A DNA stretch of 64,000 nucleotides, taken from NCBI RefSeq assembly GCF_003112575.1, contig NZ_BEWC01000007.1, forward strand, positions 606,411 through 670,410, given 5' to 3'. Below are positions 33,308 through 40,689 of the stretch, one piece after another. How positions within the stretch are numbered: position 1 is the stretch's first letter; every line of letters begins with the position of its first letter. Below the pieces are notes generated by a model that saw only the letters and a program-made list of their open reading frames with translations, made no database searches and was not told the DNA's origin. The DNA comes from Streptomyces ardesiacus (GTDB lineage Bacteria > Actinomycetota > Actinomycetes > Streptomycetales > Streptomycetaceae). The position numbers and the translations under genes were made by a program.

Positions 33308-33643
33308 CTACGCGGTGGTCGCCGGGAGGGCGTGTCCGGGCGCTCGGGGCCTGCGACGGCCGGGGGCGTCGGGATCGCGCTGGGGCAGGAAGGCCGTGCG
33401 CAGGTCACGGTCCCTGATGGCCGTGCGCACCCGGGTGGGCGGCACGGCGGGCACGCAGCGGGCGGCGATGACGGCGCACACGGCGAGCGCGGAACCGACC
33501 GCGGTGGTCGCGGCGAGCGCGACGGTGGCGGAGAGGGTGCCGGCGTCGACGAGCGCGACGGGCAGGAGGACCAGCAGCAGGACGAGAAGGGGGCGCGGGA
33601 GGCGCAGGGCTGCCGGTCGGTTCCCGGTCGGCGTCGGCCGCAT
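33308..33643 (-). CDS. Small membrane protein (DUF6412-like)
   Basis: A 111-residue protein with two hydrophobic segments (PLLVLLLVLLPVALV near residue 20 and a second, ALAVCAVIAARCV, near 50) and a basic C-terminal tail (RTAIRDRDLRTAFLPQRDPD). GGGGGGAG lies 6 bases before the ATG. It precedes the YidC paralogue on the same strand and probably shares its message. Members of DUF6412 have no known function. A role as small partner or substrate of the insertase is only a guess. Confidence 0.7.
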   Translation of the reverse strand: MRPTPTGNRPAALRLPRPLLVLLLVLLPVALVDAGTLSATVALAATTAVGSALAVCAVIAARCVPAVPPTRVRTAIRDRDLRTAFLPQRDPDAPGRRRPRAPGHALPATTA

Positions 33644-33674
33644 CGACGACTCCCCCCTCGCAGACACGCGCTTG

Positions 33675-33700
33675 TCCGATGTTCGGATCTCCCAGTTATA
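33675..33700 (-). promoter_or_regulatory. Operator-like palindrome with -10 box upstream of DUF6412/YidC
   Basis: A perfect inverted repeat TCCGA-TGT-TCGGA (33675-33687) lies 32 bases upstream of the small membrane protein. A TATAAC -10-like box on the minus strand (33695-33700) is just upstream of it, so a bound repressor would cover the start of transcription. Confidence 0.45.
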
Positions 33701-33821
33701 CAGGACGTCCAGGACATCCCGCGGGGGCCCGCCCGGCGACGACCGCGGGAGCGGCCCGAACGCGGCCCGGCACACCCCGCTCCCGGAGGGGCCGGGGCCG
33801 CCCGGGACCGCCCCCGGGCGG

Positions 33822-33851
33822 CTGACCCTCGTCACCTCGCGGCAGTACGGT
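33822..33851 (+). promoter_or_regulatory. Promoter for a leaderless SEC-C transcript
   Basis: CTGACC (33822-33827) and TACGGT (33846-33851) are 18 bases apart, and the -10 box ends 7 bases before the ATG at 33859. No ribosome-binding site is visible, so transcription probably begins at or next to the start codon. Confidence 0.4.
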
Positions 33852-33858
33852 GTCCCCC

Positions 33859-34878
33859 ATGCGCCCCGACACGCCCGCCGAAAACGTCGACCACGCCGCC
33901 GAGGCGGCCCGCCTGGAACGGACCGCCGGCCTCTACCCCGAGGACGCCGAGGCCCTGCTGCTGCGCGCCGCCGCCCACCTGGAGCTGTCCGGCGACCGCC
34001 CGGCCGCGACCAGGCTCTACGACCGCCTGCTGTCGCCCGAGACCCCTTCCGCCCCGCTGGAGAAGCCGTCCCTGGTCCGCGCCCTGAAGGCGTCGAACCT
34101 CTGGGAGTACGACCACGAGGCGGAGGCCAGGGCCATCATCGACGGCGTGCGTGCGGCGGCGCCGCGCGACCCGGCCCCCTGGGTGATCGTGGCCGAGGCC
34201 CTGGCGGCCCACGACGAGCTGGAGGCGGCGCACGAGACGTTCACGGAGGGCGCCCGCCTGCTCCTCACCGACGTACCGGAGCCCCCGTACGCCACCCATC
34301 CCCTCCTCTACGGCCGCCACCGCGTCCGCCGCATGCTGGGCCTGGCCCACGACGAGTGGGACACGCTGGCCGACACCCTGCACTCGATGCCGGTCTCCCT
34401 GGACGAGCTGCACGACCCCAAGCGCGTCTGGTCCCTGGGCTCGGACGATCCGGCGGACCTGGAGGCCGAGATCTCCCGGCTGCGCGCCGAACTGGGCGCC
34501 TACCGCGAGGCCCTGTCCCGCCCCTTCCCGGTGGCCATGCTCCACTGGCCGGCCGGCGAACTGGCGGAACTGATCGAGGCGTACCCGCCCCTCGCCGCCG
34601 AGTACCCGTCGTACGAGGAGCACCTGGCGACGACGGAGGCGGCCCTGCGCGAACTGGCCTCGTCGGGCACCCCGAACCTGGGCGTGGTCCCGGGCACGGT
34701 CCCGTCCTACGAGGCCTTCGCGGCCTCGGAGGGCGCGTCCCCGGCCGACCCGGCCCTGCTCCCGCAGTACGCGACGACCTTGGCGGCCCGGGGCCTCGCG
34801 GTGGCGTGGCCGCCGCAGCGGGGGGCGGGTTGCTGGTGCGGCTCGAAGCGGCCGTACGGCGAGTGCCACGGACGCTGA
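33859..34878 (+). CDS. SEC-C motif protein with helical repeats
   Basis: A 339-residue, largely helical protein. Residues 1-200 have TPR-like character (LYPEDAEALLLRAAAHLELS, WVIVAEALAAHDELEAAHETF). The C-terminus is a SEC-C zinc motif CWCGSKRPYGECHG as found on SecA tails and many accessory proteins. The ATG at 33859 is favoured over GTG 33850 because a -10 box lies 7 bases upstream, typical of leaderless messages. The role is unknown; SEC-C motifs often mediate contact with ribosomes or other proteins. Confidence 0.75.
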   Translation: MRPDTPAENVDHAAEAARLERTAGLYPEDAEALLLRAAAHLELSGDRPAATRLYDRLLSPETPSAPLEKPSLVRALKASNLWEYDHEAEARAIIDGVRAAAPRDPAPWVIVAEALAAHDELEAAHETFTEGARLLLTDVPEPPYATHPLLYGRHRVRRMLGLAHDEWDTLADTLHSMPVSLDELHDPKRVWSLGSDDPADLEAEISRLRAELGAYREALSRPFPVAMLHWPAGELAELIEAYPPLAAEYPSYEEHLATTEAALRELASSGTPNLGVVPGTVPSYEAFAASEGASPADPALLPQYATTLAARGLAVAWPPQRGAGCWCGSKRPYGECHGR

Positions 34879-34985
34879 CACCCGGTCCTCCGAGGACCGA
34901 TGAGATCGGGTGCCGCCGGTCGTCTACAGGTGCGAGAGCCTCACCGGCGACGGCGGGGCACCACCACTTGAGGAGGCATGACGAC

Positions 34986-35447
34986 ATGAGCACGGAGCAT
35001 TCGCCCACCGCGGCCGACCAGGGGTTCTCCTACACGCTGACCCGCACCCTGGACGCCCCCGCGTCCCGGGTCTGGGCCGCCTGGACCACCCCCGACCAGT
35101 ACGCCCGATGGGCCTACGCCGTCCCCGGCTCCGTGGAGATGGACGTCCGCCCCGGCGGCACCTGGAAGGCCACGATGCGCACCCCGGACGGCACGGAGTT
35201 CCCCCTGACGGGCTCCTACGCCGAGGTCGCCGAGCCGCGCCGCCTGACCATCGGCATGGACGTCCCGGGCCGCCCGGAGCCGGCGACGATGACCCTCGAA
35301 CTGACGGAACAGGGACCGGGCACCACGGTGATCACCCTCCACCAGACCTGCGACACGGCGGAGGAACGGGACGGCGCGGAGCAGGGCAGCGGGATGCTGC
35401 TGGACGGCTTGACGGCGTTCCTGAGGGACGGCGCCGCAGGAGCCTGA
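34986..35447 (+). CDS. SRPBCC (AHSA1-like) domain protein
   Basis: A 153-residue START-like protein of the AHSA1/SRPBCC class, which forms a hydrophobic ligand cavity. Typical segments are FSYTLTRTLDAPASRVWAAW, TTPDQYARWAYA, DVRPGGTWKATM and a C-terminal long helix with GMLLDGLTAFL. The ATG at 34986 has GAGGAGG 9 bases upstream. A second ATG at 34978 opens a three-codon ORF whose TGA overlaps this start. No function beyond ligand binding can be inferred. Confidence 0.82.
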   Translation: MSTEHSPTAADQGFSYTLTRTLDAPASRVWAAWTTPDQYARWAYAVPGSVEMDVRPGGTWKATMRTPDGTEFPLTGSYAEVAEPRRLTIGMDVPGRPEPATMTLELTEQGPGTTVITLHQTCDTAEERDGAEQGSGMLLDGLTAFLRDGAAGA

Positions 35448-35506
35448 CGTCTCCCGGCCCCCGCTTCCCCTCCGCCCCCGACGGGGCACCGCCCTCCCCG
35501 GGCCGA

Positions 35507-35917
35507 TCAGTTGATGATCTCGCCCCGGCCCTCCAGAGCCATCGTGGCCAGCCGGTCCCGCCACCTCTGGAGGGCCTCGGGCGTCTGCCGCGTCCAGTCG
35601 TCGACCTCACCGACGATCCGGAGCGGCTCCCTGCTGCGGTAGGAGCGGGTGGGATTCCCCGGGAACTTCTTGTCGGTCACGTTCGGATCGTTCTCGAACT
35701 CCCCGGTCGGCTCCACCTCGTACACCCGCGGAACCCCGTCACCGGCGGCGAGCTCGGCGGCCAGTCCGGCGCCGTCGCGCAGGGCGGTGAAGTAGATGTG
35801 GTTCATCACGACCTCGGGCCGGTAGTTCGAAGGAAAGCCGGCGGTGAGCCGATCACCGACCCGCAGATCGGCCTTCGTACCGTGGAAGAACGGTCCTTCG
35901 TCCAACACGTGGTCCAT
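35507..35917 (-). CDS. arr: Rifampin ADP-ribosyltransferase (Arr)
   Basis: A 136-residue NAD-dependent transferase that inactivates rifamycins by ADP-ribosylation. The catalytic residues known for mycobacterial Arr (His19, Tyr49, Asp84) match His12 (FFHGTKADL), Tyr42 (HIYFTAL) and Asp77 (FENDPNVTDKKFPGNPT) here, each shifted by seven. The length is that of the family. Chromosomal arr genes are common in environmental actinomycetes. It lies just outside the defence array and ends the housekeeping stretch. Physiological substrates other than rifamycins have been proposed for the family. Confidence 0.92.
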   Translation of the reverse strand: MDHVLDEGPFFHGTKADLRVGDRLTAGFPSNYRPEVVMNHIYFTALRDGAGLAAELAAGDGVPRVYEVEPTGEFENDPNVTDKKFPGNPTRSYRSREPLRIVGEVDDWTRQTPEALQRWRDRLATMALEGRGEIIN

Positions 35918-36034
35918 GGGGGGACGTTATCAATCGGGGGGTTGGGGGTGGGGGGCGTTCGGGCGCCCCTGTGCCGTGCCCACGACGGAAACCCCCGCCC
36001 CCGCCCTCGCCCCCCGTTCCGGCAAGCGGTCTTC

Positions 36035-36065
36035 TTGGTCGCTGCGCACCGCACGCCGGCACAAT
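36035..36065 (+). promoter_or_regulatory. Possible promoter for the vsr gene (leaderless)
   Basis: TTGGTC (36035-36040) and CACAAT (36060-36065) are 19 bases apart. The second box ends 6 bases before the GTG at 36072, and no ribosome-binding site is seen, so a leaderless message is possible. The spacing is longer than ideal. Confidence 0.25.
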
Positions 36066-36071
36066 GACAGC

Positions 36072-36506
36072 GTGCCCGATCCCGTCCCGTCCTCCGCCGC
36101 CGTGTCCGCCCGCATGAGCCGCCAGGGCTCGCGCGACACGGCCCCGGAGATCGCGGTGCGCCGACTTCTCCACGCGTCGGGCCTGCGTTATCGCGTGAAC
36201 GTTCCCGTACCCGGCATGGCCCGCCGGACGATCGACATCGTCTTCCCGAGGAGCAAGGTCGCCGTCTTCCTCGACGGCTGCTTCTGGCACGGTTGCCCAC
36301 AGCACGCCACGCAGCCGAAGTCCAACGCCGAGTGGTGGCGCGCCAAGCTCGACAAGAACATGTCCCGCGACACCGAGACGTCCAGGCACCTGCGGGATCA
36401 GGGATGGGCGGTCCTTCGGTTCTGGGAGCACGAACGTCCGGAAGAGGTGGCCGTCCAGGTGCGGGCGGCTGTGGAACGGCGTCTGGCAGAACGAGCAGGA
36501 AGGTGA
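36072..36506 (+). CDS. vsr: Very short patch repair (Vsr) endonuclease
   Basis: A 144-residue nuclease of the Vsr family, which nicks DNA at T:G mismatches created by deamination of 5-methylcytosine. The core begins at MSRQGSRDTAPEIAVRRLLH. The catalytic Asp is Asp55 (RRTIDIVFP). The zinc-binding segment is FLDGCFWHGCPQH, and WAVLRFWEHE closes the fold. GTG 36072 has no ribosome site; ATG 36114, directly before the core, is an alternative start. Its stop overlaps the start region of the first methyltransferase gene. Pairing with C5-methyltransferases is the usual vsr context. Confidence 0.9.
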   Translation: MPDPVPSSAAVSARMSRQGSRDTAPEIAVRRLLHASGLRYRVNVPVPGMARRTIDIVFPRSKVAVFLDGCFWHGCPQHATQPKSNAEWWRAKLDKNMSRDTETSRHLRDQGWAVLRFWEHERPEEVAVQVRAAVERRLAERAGR

Positions 36507-36511
36507 GGGGT

Positions 36512-37507
36512 GTGGGGGGACTGACGTTCGTGGACGTGTGCTCCGGGGCGGGTGGCCTGGCCCTCGGTCTGGAGCAAGCCGGATTCGAACCGCGCCTGCT
36601 CCTGGACGACGACGATGACGCGGTCGCCACCCTGCGGGCCAACAGGCCCCGCTGGAACGTCCTCCGTACCGACCTGCTCGACTTCGATCCGGCCGAACAC
36701 CCCGAGAGTCATGACGTGGACCTCCTGTCGGCGGGCCTGCCGCGAGTGAAGTCGAGTGCGACCGCCCGGCGTGCCGAATCGGGGGTGGAGGAACGCTTGT
36801 TGGAGGCCACGATCCTCCTGGCCCACGCCATCAGACCACGAGCCGTGATCATCGAGAACGTTCCCGAACTCGCCCACTCGGACAGGTACCGACGCTTCCG
36901 TGACTTCGCCCGTGCCGAATTGGCCCACCTGGGCTACGAGTTCATCTGGTTCGTCGTGAACGCGGTCGACTTCGGAGTGCCGCAGAACCGGAAGCAGGGC
37001 GTCCTGGTGGCCGTCGAACGGCAATGGGCCGAGGCTTTCCGGCCGCCGACTCCCACGGTGCTGCGACCCCGGACCGTCGGCGCCGCCCTGGGGCCCTCCA
37101 TGGCGGCACGCGGATGGCCGGACGCCGCCCGGTGGGCAGCCCAGGCCGATCAGCCGGCTCCGACGCTGGTCGGAGGGTCGAAGAACCGAGGTGGTGCCGA
37201 CCTCGGTCCGACCGGGGCGAAACGGAAGTGGGCGACCATGGGCGTCAACGCCCACACCGTGGGCAACGAGGTCCCCGGTCCCGACTTCGTGTGGGACCCT
37301 CGGCTCGGCAGGGACGCCATGGTGAAAATCACAGTCGAGCAGGCAGCGCTGCTTCAGGGATTCCCCGAGTCGTGGGAGGTCAGGGGCCTGAAGACCGCCC
37401 GGTACCGCCAGATCGGTCACGCGACGCCGCCGCCCGTCGGCGAGGCACTGGGTCGTGCGGTCGCCGAAGCCTTGAGCGGGGAGCCGGTGGCCCCCGCTGC
37501 CGGCTAG
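36512..37507 (+). CDS. C5-cytosine methyltransferase homologue lacking the catalytic cysteine
   Basis: A 331-residue protein with the layout of a C5-cytosine DNA methyltransferase. Motif I is FVDVCSGAGGLALGLE and motif VI keeps Glu115 (IIENVPEL). Motif X (GHATPPPVGEALG) and a target-recognition-like region with GGSKNRGGADLG are present. Motif IV is broken: where Pro-Cys-Gln is expected the sequence reads SAGLPRVKSS, with Arg78 in place of the nucleophilic Cys. Motif VIII is also altered (PQNRKQ). It is therefore probably not a methyltransferase on its own but a partner of the next one. GTG 36512 is favoured (AGGAAGG 8 bases upstream); GTG 36503 overlapping the vsr stop is possible. Confidence 0.85.
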   Translation: MGGLTFVDVCSGAGGLALGLEQAGFEPRLLLDDDDDAVATLRANRPRWNVLRTDLLDFDPAEHPESHDVDLLSAGLPRVKSSATARRAESGVEERLLEATILLAHAIRPRAVIIENVPELAHSDRYRRFRDFARAELAHLGYEFIWFVVNAVDFGVPQNRKQGVLVAVERQWAEAFRPPTPTVLRPRTVGAALGPSMAARGWPDAARWAAQADQPAPTLVGGSKNRGGADLGPTGAKRKWATMGVNAHTVGNEVPGPDFVWDPRLGRDAMVKITVEQAALLQGFPESWEVRGLKTARYRQIGHATPPPVGEALGRAVAEALSGEPVAPAAG

Positions 37508-37518
37508 AATTCCGCCAC

Positions 37519-38817
37519 ATGACCAGCACGCCGCCCCAGCAGTCCATCCTCGACAAGCCTTTTGTCCTGGACCTCTTCGCCGGGCCCGGTGGGCTGGACG
37601 TCGCCTGCGACAGGCTCGATGTCCCGAGTCTCGGGATCGAGTGGGACAGGAGCGCGTGTCTGACGCGGTACGCGGCCGGCCTGGACACGCTCCATGCCGA
37701 CGTGAGCGCGGTCCGCAGGGATGCCTTCGAGTCGCTTCCGCCGGAGATCAACGTGCTCGCCGGCGGCCCCCCGTGCCAGACGTACTCAGTGGCCGGGAAG
37801 GGTGCGGGCCGCAAGGCTCTGGACGAGGTCAAGAAGTTCATCGACCGACTCATGGCCGGCGATTCCGACGAGGAGATCGACAAGGAGCTGAAGAAGCTCA
37901 GCGACCCGCGCACCGCACTGGTGCTCGAACCCCTCCGGTACGCGATCCAGGCGACCAGGAGCGTGAACCGGGGTTGCCGGCCGTACGACGTGGTCGTCCT
38001 GGAGCAGGTCCCCGCCGTGAGGGCGCTCTGGGACCGCTACGCCGAGGTGCTGGAGAACGTCGGCCTCCCCGACGGCACCAGGTACAGGACCGTCGTCGAA
38101 GTCCTGGACACCGAGACCTACGGAGTCCCCCAGACCCGGTCCCGTGCCGTGCTGATCGCTCGTCGTGAAGGACTCGGCGAGCCCTCGTTGCCCGTGGCGA
38201 CCCACCGCGCCTACGAGGCGAAGGGATGGAATCGCAGGAAGGACGCCGTCCCCGCCCAGGCCACCCTCGACGAAGCCGCCGCGGAACCCCCGTCTCTGCC
38301 CGCGACGGGCAACGAACCGGCCCACTGGGTGTCGATGGGAGACGCTCTGGCCGACCCCGTCGGAATGCACCCGGGGCGCAAGACACCCTTCCTGGTCCGG
38401 TCGAACTACGGCAGTTCCGGGATCCCGGGACGGCGCGGGGTGCGGACCGACCGGCAGCCCGCCACCACCGTCACCGGCCGCATCTCGCGCTTCGTGGTCT
38501 TCGAGCCCGTCGGCGACCACCACCCCGACGTCGTCCGGGAGGGGCCGAGGTTCAGCATGAACGAGGCGGGGATGCTGCAGAGCTTCCCGCCGGGGTACCC
38601 GTGGTCGGGCACGGCACAGGCCCAGCAGGTGGGCAACGCCGTACCGCCCCTGTTCGGGGCGCATCTCCTGAGCGCGGCGCTCGGTCTTCCCGCACCGGCC
38701 GCGGAAGCCATGCGGGAACAGTGGGTGCCCGCAACGGAGGAGCAGCGAGCCAAGCTGCGAAGCCACGGCTGCGGGGCGGCGGACGACTGCACCGCCCGCT
38801 GCCCCCGCCCCGAGTAG
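37519..38817 (+). CDS. C5-cytosine DNA methyltransferase (DrmMII-like)
   Basis: A 432-residue C5-cytosine methyltransferase with intact catalytic parts: motif I VLDLFAGPGGLDVAC, motif IV GGPPCQTYS with Cys86, motif VI LEQVPAV with Glu162 (EQV instead of ENV), motif VIII QTRSR (205-209), and motif X QQVGNAVPPLFG. An acidic insert around 105-130 and a Cys-rich C-terminus (GCGAADDCTARCP) are unusual. No ribosome site precedes the ATG, but TAGAAT ends 8 bases upstream, so it may also be read from its own leaderless message. In DISARM class 2 a C5 enzyme of this type marks host DNA as self. Confidence 0.9.
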   Translation: MTSTPPQQSILDKPFVLDLFAGPGGLDVACDRLDVPSLGIEWDRSACLTRYAAGLDTLHADVSAVRRDAFESLPPEINVLAGGPPCQTYSVAGKGAGRKALDEVKKFIDRLMAGDSDEEIDKELKKLSDPRTALVLEPLRYAIQATRSVNRGCRPYDVVVLEQVPAVRALWDRYAEVLENVGLPDGTRYRTVVEVLDTETYGVPQTRSRAVLIARREGLGEPSLPVATHRAYEAKGWNRRKDAVPAQATLDEAAAEPPSLPATGNEPAHWVSMGDALADPVGMHPGRKTPFLVRSNYGSSGIPGRRGVRTDRQPATTVTGRISRFVVFEPVGDHHPDVVREGPRFSMNEAGMLQSFPPGYPWSGTAQAQQVGNAVPPLFGAHLLSAALGLPAPAAEAMREQWVPATEEQRAKLRSHGCGAADDCTARCPRPE

Positions 38818-38830
38818 CTCGACGCCTGTT

Positions 38831-39694
38831 TCAGTCCTCGGTCCTTCTGCCCCTGACCGGTGCGGTCTCGAACAGCTCGGTGAAGTAGTCGGTGAGCACC
38901 GACACGGACTCGTCCGGGACGGGCTCCTCGTCGGGTCCCTGCGGGAGAACGTGGCGCGCGACCGGTGGGGCTGTCTGCGCCTCCTCGATCCAGTCCCGCA
39001 GATCGGCGGCGTCCCTGGGCTCGTCGGGCGCGAGCGCGTCGTAGACCACGGTCGCGCCGGCCGCGTTGATGGCGACGCTCAGCCCGTTGAGTTCGCGTCC
39101 GGTGGTCACCTTCCCGTCCTTGAGGAGACGGACCAGCGCCTGGGCAGTGGGGCGGTGGTCGATCAGGTCCTTCCGGAGCACGGTGTGGATGAGGTCCTGA
39201 TTGCCGCAGGCGACCTCGACCGGCCCGTAGTCCGGTCCGTTCCGGAAGAGTTCGGCCGCCCACCACAGGCGGGAGAAGCACTGCCGGTCGGTCGGACCGT
39301 GGAAGCGCTCCGGGGCCACGCGTCGGGACGCCTCCGACAGGTGGCGCCACACGACGTAGTCAGGAGCGACAGCCAGTGCCAAGTGGTTCCACAGTCGCCT
39401 GTCCGCCGCTTCCCGCCGCGTCAGTCGCAACGTGGCGTGGATCCGGGGCGCGAGCCAGGCGTCGGCCCCGGTGTGCTCCGTGTCGAAGGCGAACATGGCG
39501 TCGTCCACCAGGCTGCGAATCGGCTCGGTCGACCACCTGGCGTCGTCCTCGGGAAGGGGCTCGACGACCTTGGCCATGTCGATGCCGCTGTGGACCTCCT
39601 CCCCCCTGAGCAGGCCCTCCGTGAGAAAAGTGTCCGCCGCCGAGCCGGAGAGCAGCGCCAGACGCTCCGGCACGTGGTGAGGCTGGGTGATCAC
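38831..39694 (-). CDS. DUF6339-like protein of the defence array
   Basis: A 287-residue protein of unknown function, probably of the DUF6339 group, which is met in defence loci. The recognisable part is the central RRLWNHLALAVAPDYVVWRH, followed by a Trp/Phe-rich region (FSRLWWAAELFRNG) and a helical C-terminus. No catalytic motif or membrane span is seen. GTG 39694 overlaps the stop of the upstream unknown gene (GTGA), so it is the third gene of the XRE-GHKL operon. It converges on the active methyltransferase gene with only 13 bases between the stops. Confidence 0.65.
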   Translation of the reverse strand: MITQPHHVPERLALLSGSAADTFLTEGLLRGEEVHSGIDMAKVVEPLPEDDARWSTEPIRSLVDDAMFAFDTEHTGADAWLAPRIHATLRLTRREAADRRLWNHLALAVAPDYVVWRHLSEASRRVAPERFHGPTDRQCFSRLWWAAELFRNGPDYGPVEVACGNQDLIHTVLRKDLIDHRPTAQALVRLLKDGKVTTGRELNGLSVAINAAGATVVYDALAPDEPRDAADLRDWIEEAQTAPPVARHVLPQGPDEEPVPDESVSVLTDYFTELFETAPVRGRRTED

Positions 39695-40686
39695 GTCTCG
39701 CTCTCCCTGTTCGTCCGTTCCAGGCTGCGGATCATGAAGCCCACCGCCTTGGCGGCATCGGCACGCCGTACCGCCGCGTAATGGATGCGCGTCTGCAGCT
39801 CGCCCCAACCCGCCTCACCGGTACGCCGGCGGTGGACCCGACGCAGGGCCTCCTCGACGTGCACACCGGGGACGACGTCGGGGAGCATCTCCCGCAACAC
39901 CTCGCCCTGCCAGTCGGTCGGGAAGACCGGCCCGCCGTCGGGCTCCACCTCCAGGTCGCCGATGGCACCGTGGAAGACCGCCGTCCACACGTCCGTGGCC
40001 ATCTGGGCGACCAGGAGATCACGTGCCTTGCTCTCCACACCGGACCCGTTGCTGTCCAACAGCCCGACGATGCCGTCGATGTCGGTGTTGACGAACACGG
40101 TGGGGACCCGTGCCGTGGTGTCCACGAGCCAGGGCGCGTCGCCGTAGGCGCGGAGCCATTCCCTGGAGCTCTTGTTGAACGACGCCTTCCGGACGTCCAG
40201 TCGCAGCCCTCTGACCGGTTCGTCGGAGACGGTGTCGACGATCCAGCTCCGGTCGGTCTCTGTGATCGAGCGCCCCCGCACCCCGTCGACCGTCCCGACG
40301 GCGTAGGCACTGAGGGAAGCACGTCCCAGGTGGTCGTCGCGCAGCACTTCCAGGTGGCCCGACCAGTCGCGGCTGCCCTCCGCGTCGCGTGTGAGGGGCG
40401 TCGACGTGCGGACGTTGGTCTCGCCGTCGGTCAAGACCGCGAGAACACGCAGATCGGACCATGCGGCGTCCGGAGCATCCGCGCCGGGCGGCAAGGTGGC
40501 CGAGAGACCGATGGTTGCGCTCACCCAGTCCGAGTGACCGGCGACTCCGAGGGCGACGGCCTGCTCCTGAGTCGAGTAGGCGCTGGTGTCCAGTGGATCA
40601 CGGGTGCCGTCGGAGAGCTTGAGAGACACCGACGTCACCCTGAGCGTGATCGGACGGCCGAGTCGCTTGTACGGATAGATCTTCAC
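39691..40686 (-). CDS. Unknown protein of the defence array
   Basis: A 331-residue protein I do not recognise. The N-terminal half looks beta-rich (KIYPYKRLGRPITLRVTSVS, WVSATIGLSATLPPGADAP). The C-terminal half is helical, with a segment FVNTDIDGIVGLLDSNGSG and an Arg-rich end. There is no signal peptide, span or nuclease motif. It sits 3 bases downstream of the XRE-GHKL gene and overlaps the DUF6339-like gene, so the three are made together and may form one complex. Position suggests a structural or adaptor role in defence, but this is inference only. Confidence 0.7.
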   Translation of the reverse strand: MKIYPYKRLGRPITLRVTSVSLKLSDGTRDPLDTSAYSTQEQAVALGVAGHSDWVSATIGLSATLPPGADAPDAAWSDLRVLAVLTDGETNVRTSTPLTRDAEGSRDWSGHLEVLRDDHLGRASLSAYAVGTVDGVRGRSITETDRSWIVDTVSDEPVRGLRLDVRKASFNKSSREWLRAYGDAPWLVDTTARVPTVFVNTDIDGIVGLLDSNGSGVESKARDLLVAQMATDVWTAVFHGAIGDLEVEPDGGPVFPTDWQGEVLREMLPDVVPGVHVEEALRRVHRRRTGEAGWGELQTRIHYAAVRRADAAKAVGFMIRSLERTNRESET

Positions 40687-40689
40687 GGG

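Noticed and set aside
36072..36506. Vsr-family gene as a restriction enzyme of the array
   Set aside because: The motif set is that of the mismatch-nicking Vsr repair family, and neighbouring C5-methyltransferases explain it as repair of deaminated sites; a defence role cannot be excluded.
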